A model generated the notes under the pieces. The model did not search any database and was not told the origin of the DNA. It saw only the letters and a program-made list of their open reading frames with translations. 64,000 nt of DNA. Origin: DASYQD01 sp963837455. Lineage in GTDB: Bacteria > Acidobacteriota > Thermoanaerobaculia > Multivoradales > JAIOJS01. Both the position numbers and the translations under genes were made by a program. The stretch's first letter is position 1. Every line of letters starts with the position of its first letter. This document shows, one piece after another, positions 39,701 through 47,916 of this stretch. The stretch covers positions 124,001 to 188,000 of the forward strand of contig CAWINM010000006.1 of assembly GCA_963837455.1 (NCBI GenBank), written 5' to 3'.

Positions 39701-41972
39701 CGTCGGGCCGGCAGGGCAGGCGCGTGGCGCCCAGCGGCTGCTCCGCCGAAGGTGGGGCGAGGCCGAGGATCTCGTCGAGCGGCCGCTGCGGGTCGGCGAG
39801 GCGATCGTGGGCGAAGAGCGAGGCGTACACGGCCTCGGTGAGGAAGCGCACGGCGGCGACCGGGAACGACCCGGAGCCGCAAGCCGGATCGCACACCTTG
39901 AGGGCGAGGATCTCCTCGGGGCGCCGCGGGACCCAGCGCTCGGGCGGCGCGTCGCGCGGCGGCATTACCGCGCTCGCTTCGCCAGCGACAGTCGCTGGCG
40001 GCGGCGTGTAGGCGAGCGGCCGCAGCGTGCGCTGCACCAGCGGCACGGCGAGCTGCGGGCGGGTGTAGAAGGTGCCCGCCCCCTTGCGGGTGCCGCCCCA
40101 GCGCACCAGGTACCACTCGCCGGGCTCGACGACGCGGGCGAGCAGGGCCTTGGCCGCCTTCTCCACCCGCGCCGCGTGCTCGAGCTGCCGCTCGGGCGTC
40201 AGGCGGCCGCGCGGCCGGGGCGCCAGGCCGCCCGCGGCGCTGGCGCGCCGGGCCCAGGCGAGGGCGCGGGAACGCAAGGCGGCGTGGCCGGCGGCGGTTG
40301 TCGGGGTGTCGGCGGTGCCGGGGGGCGAAGCTGACGTGGCAGGGAGATTGTCCACGCTGGCGGAGTCGTCGTCGCCTCGCCCTTCGCCGTCCACCTCCTC
40401 CTCGTCTTCTCCGCCTTCTTCGTTTCCCTCTACTGGATCCTCCGCCGCCTCTTCGCCGTCGTCCTCCACGGCTCCATCGTCTTCGCCACTCTCCTCCGCC
40501 TCCGCATCTTCGCCAGCCTCGTCCTCGCCGACGTCGGTCTTCCGCTTCTCCTTCACCTTGGCGAGAAGCTCGCGCAGGTGGCCGTCCTCCATCGCCTCGA
40601 GGCGCAACAGCGGCAGCGCCGGCTCGTCGCCGAGGGCGAGGAAGACCACCGCGTCGCCGGCGGGCGCCACCCGCAGCTCGTAGTCGAGCAGGCCCTCGTA
40701 GAGGATGCCGATGTACTCCGAGGAGAGGTCGGAGAAGTCGACCGGCACCAGCGAGCTGACGCTACCGCGCCCCTGGCGCAGGCGGATGCGGGTACGGGTG
40801 AGCAGCTCGAGCAGCGCGTCGACCTCGCGGTCGGCCATCACCGGCGTGGCGGCCTCGAAGCAGGCGCTCTCGAAGAGGTGGAGGGCGCGGGTCACCGCGT
40901 CGGGCGCGTCGGCGCGGCCGGCGGCGAAGAGCTCGCCGCCGTAGGCGGGCACCGGCAGCGCCTGGTGGTGCGAGCCGGCGTGGATGAGGCGGAAGAGGGC
41001 GAGCACCCGCGGCCAGGCACCGAACGTGTGGGCGAGGCGGCTGCGCCCACGGGCGGCGCGCCGTCGCAGCGCCTCGGCGAGGCCGTGCAGGCCGTAGCCC
41101 TCGTGGTAAACGGGAGCGCTGCGCGGCAGCAGCTCGCGGCTCTCGGCGAACAGCACCACCACCATGCGCATGACGACGCGCACGGCGGCGCGGTAGACCT
41201 CGGCCCCGTGCGCGTCGAGGCCGGCGGCGCGCAGCGGCTCGCCGTGGGCGCGCACCAGGGTCTCGACGCCGCGGCGCACGCGCTCGCCGAGGGTCGCCGA
41301 CAGCTCGGACTGGCCGCGCCGGCTGTCGAGGATGGCGGCGACCAGCGGCGGCGGGGCGCCGGGCGTGGCGCCGTCGAGGAGAGCGGGCTGCAGTAGCAGG
41401 CGCAGCGCGGCGAGCTGCGCGCCGGGCTCGCCCTCCTCGAACCAGAGGTCGGTGTCCCACTCGCAGGCGGCATCGTGGTCGAGGCCGGCGTAGAGCAGGC
41501 GGAGCTGGCGGCCGTTCGTGAGCAGCGCCAGCGGCTGGCGGGCGGCGCGCAGCCACTGCAGGGTGTCGCTCACCGCCCGCCGGCCGCGCCCCTGGCCGAC
41601 GGTGCGCTCGCCGTCGAAGAAGACCGGGAGCACGCCGCCTTGAGCGCCGCGCCAGAGGTGCCGCGGCTTGCGGCTCTCGCCGGAGACCAGCGGGTGGCCC
41701 CACTCGCTGCCGACGGCGGCGCCGCGGGACCAGCCCTCGGCCGGCAGCTCGCAGACCGTCTCGAGCACCCAGGCGAGCAGCGCGCCGGGCTCGCTCTGGC
41801 CGGCGGCGAAGCGGGTGAGCTCGCGGCGGAGCTGATCGGCGCGGAAGGCGGAGAGCTGCGGTCGGGCGCGCTCGCCGGCGAGGTGGGCGACCTCGCGCGG
41901 CCCGAGGAGTAGGCCGAAGTGGCGCAGGCTCTCCCACCAGCGCAGGTCGATCGCGGTGGCCACCGGGCTCAC
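36720..41972 (-). CDS. Eco57I-class adenine-specific DNA methyltransferase, DrmMI/PglX-like
   Basis: A 1750-residue protein from GTG 41972, overlapping the SNF2 stop by 4 nt. N6-adenine methyltransferase motif I is 'VCDPACGSGSFPVAA' near residue 694 and motif IV 'NPPW' near 1004. Residues 1-450 form a large N-terminal domain ('DLRWWESLRHFGLLLGPREV') without a PD-(D/E)xK motif that I can recognise. Residues about 474-540 are an extreme acidic linker, largely Asp/Glu/Gly. After the methylase core, 1200-1740 should hold target recognition and C-terminal helical domains; part of it (bases 37260-37800) has clearly lower GC. In DISARM this protein marks host DNA as self. The expected partners are the SNF2 helicase upstream and the DUF1998 helicase downstream. 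Confidence 0.88.
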   Translation of the reverse strand: MSPVATAIDLRWWESLRHFGLLLGPREVAHLAGERARPQLSAFRADQLRRELTRFAAGQSEPGALLAWVLETVCELPAEGWSRGAAVGSEWGHPLVSGESRKPRHLWRGAQGGVLPVFFDGERTVGQGRGRRAVSDTLQWLRAARQPLALLTNGRQLRLLYAGLDHDAACEWDTDLWFEEGEPGAQLAALRLLLQPALLDGATPGAPPPLVAAILDSRRGQSELSATLGERVRRGVETLVRAHGEPLRAAGLDAHGAEVYRAAVRVVMRMVVVLFAESRELLPRSAPVYHEGYGLHGLAEALRRRAARGRSRLAHTFGAWPRVLALFRLIHAGSHHQALPVPAYGGELFAAGRADAPDAVTRALHLFESACFEAATPVMADREVDALLELLTRTRIRLRQGRGSVSSLVPVDFSDLSSEYIGILYEGLLDYELRVAPAGDAVVFLALGDEPALPLLRLEAMEDGHLRELLAKVKEKRKTDVGEDEAGEDAEAEESGEDDGAVEDDGEEAAEDPVEGNEEGGEDEEEVDGEGRGDDDSASVDNLPATSASPPGTADTPTTAAGHAALRSRALAWARRASAAGGLAPRPRGRLTPERQLEHAARVEKAAKALLARVVEPGEWYLVRWGGTRKGAGTFYTRPQLAVPLVQRTLRPLAYTPPPATVAGEASAVMPPRDAPPERWVPRRPEEILALKVCDPACGSGSFPVAAVRFLTEAVYASLFAHDRLADPQRPLDEILGLAPPSAEQPLGATRLPCRPDEPDFEPRAKALLRRYVVERTIYAVDLDPLAVELCRLALWIETMDRELPFSFLDHKVRAGNALVGAWFDQFAHYPAMAWSREGGDKNHSNGVHLAKEAWTKAIKAYRGEEVKPALAQFLAGATLFSKDQLVEALAVHDDALATLARLHDLPVHDSAERARIYREMRESPTWRHLADAFDRWCALWFWPADRLDEAPLPRDLAAPAAAAREVSAEIAGRLRFFHWELEFPDVFRGGTTATSFSGFDALIGNPPWEIAKPSSKEFFSDLDPLYRAYGKQVALARQSELFAEGETERRWLEYAADFKAQSGFVKHAAHPFGDPETAEGNDDRFNLARGGQNADLHRRWREARAKSRGFADPRHPYQHQGSADLNLYKLFLERAHALLRAGGRLGFLVPSGLYSDHGSGALRRLFLERCRWEWLFGFENREKIFDIDSRFKFNPVIVEKGGTTEAVRTAFMRRDLADWARAEEIATDYPATQITRFSPRSRAILEIQSRRDLEILETIYSNSVLLGDDGPDGWGVEYAREFDMTNDSKLFPPRPKWEEQGYRPDEYSRWLRGRWRQRTAGSPAPPRARRVDLAPGVILSRDGEGWIAEDEVEDVALPLYEGRMIGQFDFSESGWVSGKGRSAVWEPSPWPAKPVIPQFLMATRAMSANLEVAPDRAEHSKLCFMDVSSATNRRTTIATVLDRSPCGNKVPVLRTLAEAGVATPLTLCALLNSWVYDFQMRARLGGLSLNWFIVAETALPSRERSLALETWFTPRTLNLACAHPRFSETWLRARNLSNQAPIRHWALASAERLRLRCMLDALACACIGLTSDHTVHLLRDNDWRREELANKVFRRTLDPKGFWRVDKDKDPELRHTVLTLVAFHDLQQHIAAAGGDRERGIAAFCAQNDGEGWMLPETLRLADYGLGHDERAKHPQPVASRLGPRFYDWQLAQDREESWLECELHARNLLGEDGFRRLMAGLSEQPSALSSKGPEGRSQAAAQTRLFPK

Positions 41973-44900
41973 GGGCTCGGGCTCTCCCCGGGGAAGATCA
42001 CCTCGACCGCCAGCGGCAGCACCTGCGGTGCCCCGCGCAGCGTGTGACGGCGCGGCACCAGCTCGTCGATCACGCGGGTGCGCTCTCGCGCGAGCTGCTC
42101 GCGCAGCTCCGCATAGTGGCGCTGCCGGCGCTGGACCTCTTCCCGTCGCAGGGCGATGTCGCGCTCGAGCTCGTCGAGCTGCTGCCGCTGCCCGAACAGC
42201 AGCCCCTGGCGGGCGCGGTCGCGAAGCTGGGCGATCTCGCGCTCGAGCCGCTGGATGGTGCTGCGCTCGATGAGCGCCGAGAGCTCGGCCTGGCGGCTTT
42301 GGAAGCGCGCCCGCTCGGCGGCCAGCGTCGCGTCGCGGTCGGCGGCGAGCTGCGCTTCGAGGCGGGTGGCGAGCTCGGCGGCGGCGGTGGCGAGGTGGCG
42401 GCGCACTTCCGCCTCGACCTCGAGCCAGAGGTCGCGGGCGTCGTCGGCGCGCTCCGATGCGTCCTGGGCGTCGGTGCCCATCGCCGCCGAGGTGGCGGCG
42501 GCCGGCTGGTGCGGGAGCGCCGGGCCGAGGCTGCCGCCACGGACCGCAAAGCGCAGCGTGCGCACCCAGTGATGAAAGTCCTCGCGCAGGTCGTTGACCG
42601 CCTGCTCCTCGACGTGGACGACGAGCAGCGCGTCCGCCCCGGCCGGCACCGGGCCGCGGCGCACCGTCCAGCGCGAGATCGCACCATCGCTGCCGGGGTA
42701 GCGGCGGCGGGTGAGCGCCGTGAGGCCCTGCTGCACCAGCGGGTGGCTCAGGTGCACGAGCAGCGTGTCGCGGCGGCTGCGGAAGACCTGGCGTGGGCCG
42801 GCGGCGACCAGGAGAGTCTTGGGGTCGAAGGTGAGGGACGGGAGGGCGCCCTCCTGGCCGGGGCCGGCGAGCGCCACGGTGTCGTCGATCACCGGGCGCC
42901 AGGCGGCAGGCACCGGCAGCAGGATCGGCACGCGACCCTGGGCGTCGGGCGGACCGAGGCGGGGCCGCGTGCTGCCAACCCCCATCGCCACATCAAGGGT
43001 GGTGCGCAGCGCCGCGGGCGCGAGGTCGAGCTCGCCGGCGATGGCGCGCAGGTTCGCCGCCGCGCCGGGCGCTACGTCGTCGGGGCGCGAGCGATCGTCG
43101 CGCGGCAGGTCGACGAGGCGGCGCGCCGCGTCGAGGCGAAGGTCGAGGTCGCGCTGCACGGTGGCGAGCGACTCGCCCTCGACGAAGCGGCGATGGATCG
43201 CCTCGTCGAACACCTCGCCGGTGGCGCCGAGATCCTCGCGGATGGCGTCGACCTTGGCCACCACGTGAGCCCAGAATTTCAGGTCCTGATCGTCGTCGCT
43301 GGCGAAGTGCCAAACGGTGACGTCGCGCGGCTGGCCGTAGCGGTCGAGGCGGCCGTTGCGCTGCTCGAGGCGCGCCGGGTTCCACGGCACGTCGAAGTGG
43401 AGCAGGTAGCGCGCGCTGTCCTGGAGGTTGATGCCCTCGGAAGCGGCATCGGTGGCGACCAGGATGCGGACCGGATGGGCGGGGTCGTTGAAGGCGGCCT
43501 TGACGATGCCGGGAGCGTCCATGCTGCCGTAGAGCGAGAGGACGCGGCGGTCGTCACCGCCGAAGTCGGCGCGCAACCGGCGCACCAGGTAGTCGAGGGT
43601 GGTCTTGTACTCGGTGAAGACGACCAGGCGCTCGTCGTCGCGCCAGGCATTGGCGGTGCGCAGGCGCTCCGCGACCAGGCGGCGCAGGGCGGCGTAGCGC
43701 GAATCGGCAGTGGGAGCGGCGAGCTCGGTGAAGGTGGCGCTCGCGAGCCCCAGGCCGGCGAGCGCACGTTCGACGGCGTCGATCTCGGCGCCGAGGCCCG
43801 CGGCCAACGGCTTCAGCCAGGCGCCAACGGTGGCGGCCGCCGCGCGCCCGACGCTGGCCGCCTCGCGGTCGTCGTCGCGGTCCTCGACGACGGCGCTGCG
43901 GGCGGCGCGCACCTCGGCGTCCGCGGCGGTGCGCTCCTCGCTCATCCCGGCCCGGCAGCGCTGCCAGCTCTCAGCAAACGCGAACGGGCAAGAGAGCAGG
44001 CGCTTGCCGAGGATCTCCAGGGCGAAGTTGCCGGCGAGGCTGCGACCGCGCGAACCCTCGGCGACCAGCGAGCGCACCCGGGTGCGAAATGCGGCGAAGG
44101 CAGCGGAGAGCGCCCGTTCGCCCGGCGCGAGGTCGATCGGCAGGGCGGCTGGCGGCAGGCGTTCGGCGAACTTCGGCGGGCTGGTGCGCGCGTTGATCTC
44201 GCGCTTGAGCCGTCGCACCACGACGTCCTCGACGCGCTCGCGCTCGGCCGGCCGTAGCTCGTCGGTCTGGCTGAAGCGCACCGGATCGAGCATCTCGAGC
44301 AGGCCGGTGAACGACCAGGTATACCCGTTGTGCGGCGTGGCAGTGAGGAACAGCCGATGCTCGAACAGCGGCGCCACCTCGCGCAACATCGCCGACACCT
44401 CGCTCACCTCGCCGAACGGGGTCGGCGAGAGGTTGTGCGCCTCGTCGACGATGAGCAGGTCCCACGGCTGCTGCGGATCGTTCGCATCGCGCCGGCTGGC
44501 CGAGCGGAACTGCTCGAGCACATCGGGCTGCTTGAGGTAGTGGTAGCTGGCGATGACCTTCGAGTGACTGCGCCAGGGGTTGGCGTCCATGCCGAGGTGC
44601 CGGCGCAGTGCCGCGGTCGCGGGCCGGTCAACGATCTCGAACGGCAGCGAGAACTTCTCCCACAACTCGTCCTTCCACTGCGCGCGCAGCGAGGCCGGGG
44701 TGAGGATCAGCACCCGCCGGATGCGGCGGCGCAGCAGCAGCTCCGAGAGGATCAGCCCGGCCTCGACGGTCTTGCCGAGCCCCACGTCGTCAGCGATCAG
44801 CAGTGACACCCGCGGCATGCGCAACGCCTTGAGCAACGGCACGAGCTGGTAGTCCTCGACCAGGAACGCACCGTGGAACGGTGAGGCGATCGGCAGCCGC

Positions 44901-45238
44901 TCGACCGGCCCCTCGGCGTCGGGGTCGACGTAGGAGCGGTGCGCCGTCCAGCGGCAGGCACGGACCAGCGCGGTCAGCACGTCGCCCGGCATCGGCGGGT
45001 CGGCGTGGACGTCGGGCAGCGCGGCGGCCTCCAGCAAGCGCGCGAACGGCTCTCGCTCCCAGAGGAGGATCTCCTCGGCCGGCAGGTCACCATCGTTGTA
45101 GTCGACCTGCACGAGATGCATGCGGCCGTCGGGGCCGTCGTGGGGGGAGACGGAACCGATGGTGCCGCGGCGATTGCGGACCGTGGCTACCATGCCGACG
45201 CGAGGCGTTGTTTGCTCGGACACTAGCGGAGAAGACAT
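41969..45238 (-). CDS. drmD: SNF2-family helicase, DISARM DrmD-like
   Basis: A 1089-residue SF2 helicase/translocase from ATG 45238. An N-terminal small beta domain ('RVGMVATVRNRRGTIGSV') and the segment 'IASPFHGAFLVEDYQLVPLL' precede Walker A 'ADDVGLGKTVEAGLIL' (motif at 151-157), 'VDEAHNLSP' near 264, 'FLTATPHNGY', and the C-lobe 'DAASEGINLQ' with 'NPARLEQRNGRLDRYGQ'. The C-terminal 350 residues include a coiled coil ('RLEREIAQLRDRARQGLLFG' area). Length and architecture match DrmD of class 1 DISARM, and the methyltransferase encoded next, overlapping by 4 nt, is the expected DrmMI partner. The start was chosen at 'MSSPLVSEQ'; upstream residues read into the DUF1524 remnant. Confidence 0.83.
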   Translation of the reverse strand: MSSPLVSEQTTPRVGMVATVRNRRGTIGSVSPHDGPDGRMHLVQVDYNDGDLPAEEILLWEREPFARLLEAAALPDVHADPPMPGDVLTALVRACRWTAHRSYVDPDAEGPVERLPIASPFHGAFLVEDYQLVPLLKALRMPRVSLLIADDVGLGKTVEAGLILSELLLRRRIRRVLILTPASLRAQWKDELWEKFSLPFEIVDRPATAALRRHLGMDANPWRSHSKVIASYHYLKQPDVLEQFRSASRRDANDPQQPWDLLIVDEAHNLSPTPFGEVSEVSAMLREVAPLFEHRLFLTATPHNGYTWSFTGLLEMLDPVRFSQTDELRPAERERVEDVVVRRLKREINARTSPPKFAERLPPAALPIDLAPGERALSAAFAAFRTRVRSLVAEGSRGRSLAGNFALEILGKRLLSCPFAFAESWQRCRAGMSEERTAADAEVRAARSAVVEDRDDDREAASVGRAAAATVGAWLKPLAAGLGAEIDAVERALAGLGLASATFTELAAPTADSRYAALRRLVAERLRTANAWRDDERLVVFTEYKTTLDYLVRRLRADFGGDDRRVLSLYGSMDAPGIVKAAFNDPAHPVRILVATDAASEGINLQDSARYLLHFDVPWNPARLEQRNGRLDRYGQPRDVTVWHFASDDDQDLKFWAHVVAKVDAIREDLGATGEVFDEAIHRRFVEGESLATVQRDLDLRLDAARRLVDLPRDDRSRPDDVAPGAAANLRAIAGELDLAPAALRTTLDVAMGVGSTRPRLGPPDAQGRVPILLPVPAAWRPVIDDTVALAGPGQEGALPSLTFDPKTLLVAAGPRQVFRSRRDTLLVHLSHPLVQQGLTALTRRRYPGSDGAISRWTVRRGPVPAGADALLVVHVEEQAVNDLREDFHHWVRTLRFAVRGGSLGPALPHQPAAATSAAMGTDAQDASERADDARDLWLEVEAEVRRHLATAAAELATRLEAQLAADRDATLAAERARFQSRQAELSALIERSTIQRLEREIAQLRDRARQGLLFGQRQQLDELERDIALRREEVQRRQRHYAELREQLARERTRVIDELVPRRHTLRGAPQVLPLAVEVIFPGESPSP

Positions 45239-45260
45239 CAAAGCTACCTTAGGTGGGGCT

Positions 45261-46542
45261 TCATGCGTCCCATGTGCGACTCTCGGGCCCTGGCCAGGTC
45301 GCGAGGATGCGGTTCGCCAGTTCGGCGCTCCTCCTGTCGATGCCCTCTTCGCCCCAAGTCTCGTTGGCACAGAGAAGCTGATTGACAAGCAACTGGCTTC
45401 GCCGGGAAAGCGCGGCTCGCTTGGTGCTCCATTGGGCGTTTGACAAGGCCAAATTCAGCTTCTGGCTGACGAGGGTGAGGTTGCCGACGCGGTGGACGCG
45501 CGCCTCCCTCTCCGCTGCGGCGTGCTCGGGATCGGGGACACGCTTAGCGATCGGCCAGTGCTCGCGCCATTGCTGGGGCAATGCGTGCTCGATCGTCAAC
45601 CCGTCGGGAACCGCGAGCATCTCACTCCCCGCTGTGGAAGCGATGTCGTACTCGCAGGCTTCCAGAAGCATGCAGATGCGCCGCTGGCTCACGAGCCCGT
45701 AGAGCGCTTGGGTGACGAGCCTATTGCGGACATCGTCGTCCCCCGGCCACCGGTCGGTCAGATTGGCGAAATCCCGCAGCGCCGCGAGGATGGTGTCATC
45801 AGCCATCGCCAGCGGCGCCAGCCGTAGCCTGGCCAAGAGTCGCCCGAGGAGTCGATTGTAGTGCTGCGTAGTGGCGCCAAGGAGCATTCTCCGGACCAGC
45901 CAGCTCGCCAAGGCCGCGAGCGCGCGTTCGCGACGTCGTGCCGGCAACTCCGAGCGGCGAAAAAGGAGGAGTGCGACCGGGATCAAGGTGGTGGTGTCCA
46001 TCTGCCTCAGTCGCCGGAAGAAGCGCCGCAGGCTGGCTAGGATCCAGGGCGTCGAACGCGCGCATTGCCCTAGCGTCCTAACAGAGCTCTTGCAGGAGCT
46101 GGGGAACGGCAGGGGGAGGGTCGCTGCGCAGGATCCTGTTGCGAAAGTCCGCGAAGAGATGCTGGCTGCGGGGCTGCTCGCCCAGCTTCATCGTCAGCCA
46201 GTGCATCAGGAAGATGTCGGCTCGATCGCGCGTGTAGCGCCCCTGGCGAAGCGACTCGAGCCAGTGGGCCGCGTGGCCAAGCGCCGGCTCCCAGTACTCG
46301 TCGTGCAGGACAGTGAAATCGAAGCCAGACCGCTCTGCCTGATGGAGCAGCGAGTTCTTCACGAGATCCAGCGACGTGAGGTCGGCGCCTCGCGAATTGA
46401 GAGTCTCGAACACCACCTGCGCGTCTGAAGTCCCATCCAGTTGGATGGAGACGAGTTGGATCAGTCCGTCAAGCGTGTCGTGGAGGGTGCTCAGTCGTTC
46501 TTCCGTGCCTTCCGGCCCGCTTTCGGCGACCCACTCGCGGAT
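45261..46542 (-). pseudogene. Disrupted DUF262-DUF1524 (GmrSD/type IV-like) gene
   Basis: Two pieces in order encode a DUF262/DUF1524 protein. The first (46542-46081) contains 'VVFETLNSRGADLTSLDLVK', the conserved FETLNSRG motif of DUF262. The second (to 45261) contains 'RALAALASWLVRRMLLG' and the DUF1524 HNH core 'LTIEHALPQQW' with 'HRVGNLTLVSQKLNLALSNA'. Between them an in-frame TAG (46080-46078) interrupts '...LLQELC*DARAM', and near 46040-46055 the frame shifts. The N-terminal nucleotide-binding part is missing because a TGA (46545-46543) and unrelated DNA lie upstream. Active proteins of this type restrict modified phage DNA. It once preceded drmD in the operon (22-bp gap). Confidence 0.85.
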
Positions 46543-46733
46543 TCATCCACCTCTGGCAGCTGAGGACACGCCGCCCCTCGCAGCGGACATCGCACTCGCG
46601 CCAGTCTTCCGTGTCACATTCCTTCGGCTCGGGCTGCGGCCAGTGGCTCGGGCGTCGCGGCAAACAGGCCGAGGGGATCCGCCGTCGTGACGGGGTCTTC
46701 TTGGGCATACTGAAACTAATTTAGTCCACACCC
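46543..46733. other. Junction region between defence island and rhs remnant
   Basis: No intact gene. One minus-strand frame contains 'ADPLGLFAATPEPL', resembling the D-P-L-G-L motif at the end of RHS cores, so this may be another piece of rhs tail. AT content is higher than elsewhere near 46705-46735. Confidence 0.35.
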
Positions 46734-46794
46734 TAGGAGCCAAGGGGGTCCGCCTGCGTGTACCTTCCGGTTTGTGGTTCATACCATCTGTTTA

Positions 46795-47916
46795 CTCATA
46801 GCTGCGAAACTTAGGACGCATTGAGACGTACTAGAGTGCATGGACTTGAGCACGCGGCGCGACGCACGGAGTCTTTCTCATTCCACCCTGGAGGAGATGC
46901 GCCGGTTGGCTGTTCGTCGCGTGTTGGCTGGCGCGAGCCAAGCGGCAGTGAGTGCCAGCATCGAGGTGCATCCGCGGACGGTTTGCAAATGGATGGCTTG
47001 GCACAGGGCCAAGGGTGCAGTGGCGCTGGCGAGCCGTCGCTCGAGTGGGCGTCCGCCGGCCTTGCGCAGCGAGGAAGTCGAAGAACTGCGGCGCATCATC
47101 GTGGGCAAGAACCCGCTGCAGTTGAACTTCGGCACGGCGCTTTGGACGATTCCCATCCTTCAGCAGTTGATCGCCAGCAAGTTCGGAAGAGCGCTCCACG
47201 GGACGACCATCGGCCGGCTGCTGCATCGCATTGGGCTGACACCGCAACGACCCACGCGCCGGGCGTTCCAGCGCGACGATCTCGAGTGTCAACGCTGGGC
47301 CAGTGAGCAGTTTCCTGCGATCGTGAGGCGGGCCAAGAAGCTCCAGGCGTCGCTGCTGTTCGTGGACGAGGCTGGCGTCCATGAGAACGCCCCCGTAGGT
47401 ACGACATGGGCAGAGCGCGGGCACCGACCGACGATTCGCGCTAGCGGCAGTCGTCGGAAGGTCAATGTGATCTCGGCGATCAGCCCGCGCGGCCGTTTCT
47501 GGTTCCGTTGCTTCAAGGGAATGCTCAACTCGCCCAAGTTCGTCGAGTTCCTTGCAGCGATGCTCCACGATCTGCGCGGGCGAATCCTCCTGGTGATCGA
47601 TCGTCATCCGGCGCACACGGCCGCTGCCACTCGGCGCTTTCTCCTCGCCAACGCCGATCGCCTCGAAGCGCACTACCTCCCGGCCTACGCACCGGATATG
47701 AACCCCGACGAACACGTCTGGGCTCACCTCAAGGGCCTGTTTCGCCGAGCGCCACTGCAGCAGGGCGAAGACCTGCACGATTCCGTGGCTGAGGCCATGA
47801 CCGAGATCGCAGCCGACCGCGATCTTCTTCGCAGCTTCTTCAAGCATCCCGAAGTCGCTTACGTCAAGGCTGCATTGAAATGGTAGTGGTCACGTCCCAA
47901 GTTACGCAGACATGAG
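46795..47916 (+). mobile_element. IS630-family insertion sequence, complete
   Basis: A 1122-bp element bounded by imperfect 24-bp terminal inverted repeats (46795-46818 and 47893-47916; 20 of 24 positions match), flanked on both sides by the dinucleotide TA (46793-46794 and 47917-47918). TA duplication is the rule for IS630/Tc1-mariner elements. Removing the element and one TA rejoins an rhs reading frame exactly (see finding), which proves the boundaries. The transposase appears intact. Confidence 0.92.
46840..47886 (+). CDS. IS630-family DDE transposase
   Basis: A 348-residue transposase with an N-terminal HTH ('RVLAGASQAAVSASIEVHPR', 'TVCKWMAWHRAKG') and a second winged helix ('TALWTIPILQQLIASKFG'). 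The DDE catalytic domain has 'LLFVDEAGVHE', 'LLVIDRHPAHTAAAT' and 'APDMNPDEHVWAHLK', supplying the Asp, Asp and Glu ligands. It catalyses cut-and-paste transposition at TA sites. The frame is uninterrupted from ATG 46840 to the stop 30 bp inside the right inverted repeat, so the element may be mobile. GC is lower than in the host genes. Confidence 0.93.
   Translation: MDLSTRRDARSLSHSTLEEMRRLAVRRVLAGASQAAVSASIEVHPRTVCKWMAWHRAKGAVALASRRSSGRPPALRSEEVEELRRIIVGKNPLQLNFGTALWTIPILQQLIASKFGRALHGTTIGRLLHRIGLTPQRPTRRAFQRDDLECQRWASEQFPAIVRRAKKLQASLLFVDEAGVHENAPVGTTWAERGHRPTIRASGSRRKVNVISAISPRGRFWFRCFKGMLNSPKFVEFLAAMLHDLRGRILLVIDRHPAHTAAATRRFLLANADRLEAHYLPAYAPDMNPDEHVWAHLKGLFRRAPLQQGEDLHDSVAEAMTEIAADRDLLRSFFKHPEVAYVKAALKW

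Noticed and set aside
38499..40334. 611-residue plus-strand frame opposite the methyltransferase
   Set aside because: Shadow of the methylase, whose motifs I and IV lie in the same interval on the minus strand.
27620..45238. Classification as BREX
   Set aside because: A PglX-like methylase is present, but no PglZ phosphatase or BrxC ATPase gene lies in the cluster, and the SNF2 and DUF1998 helicases fit DISARM better.
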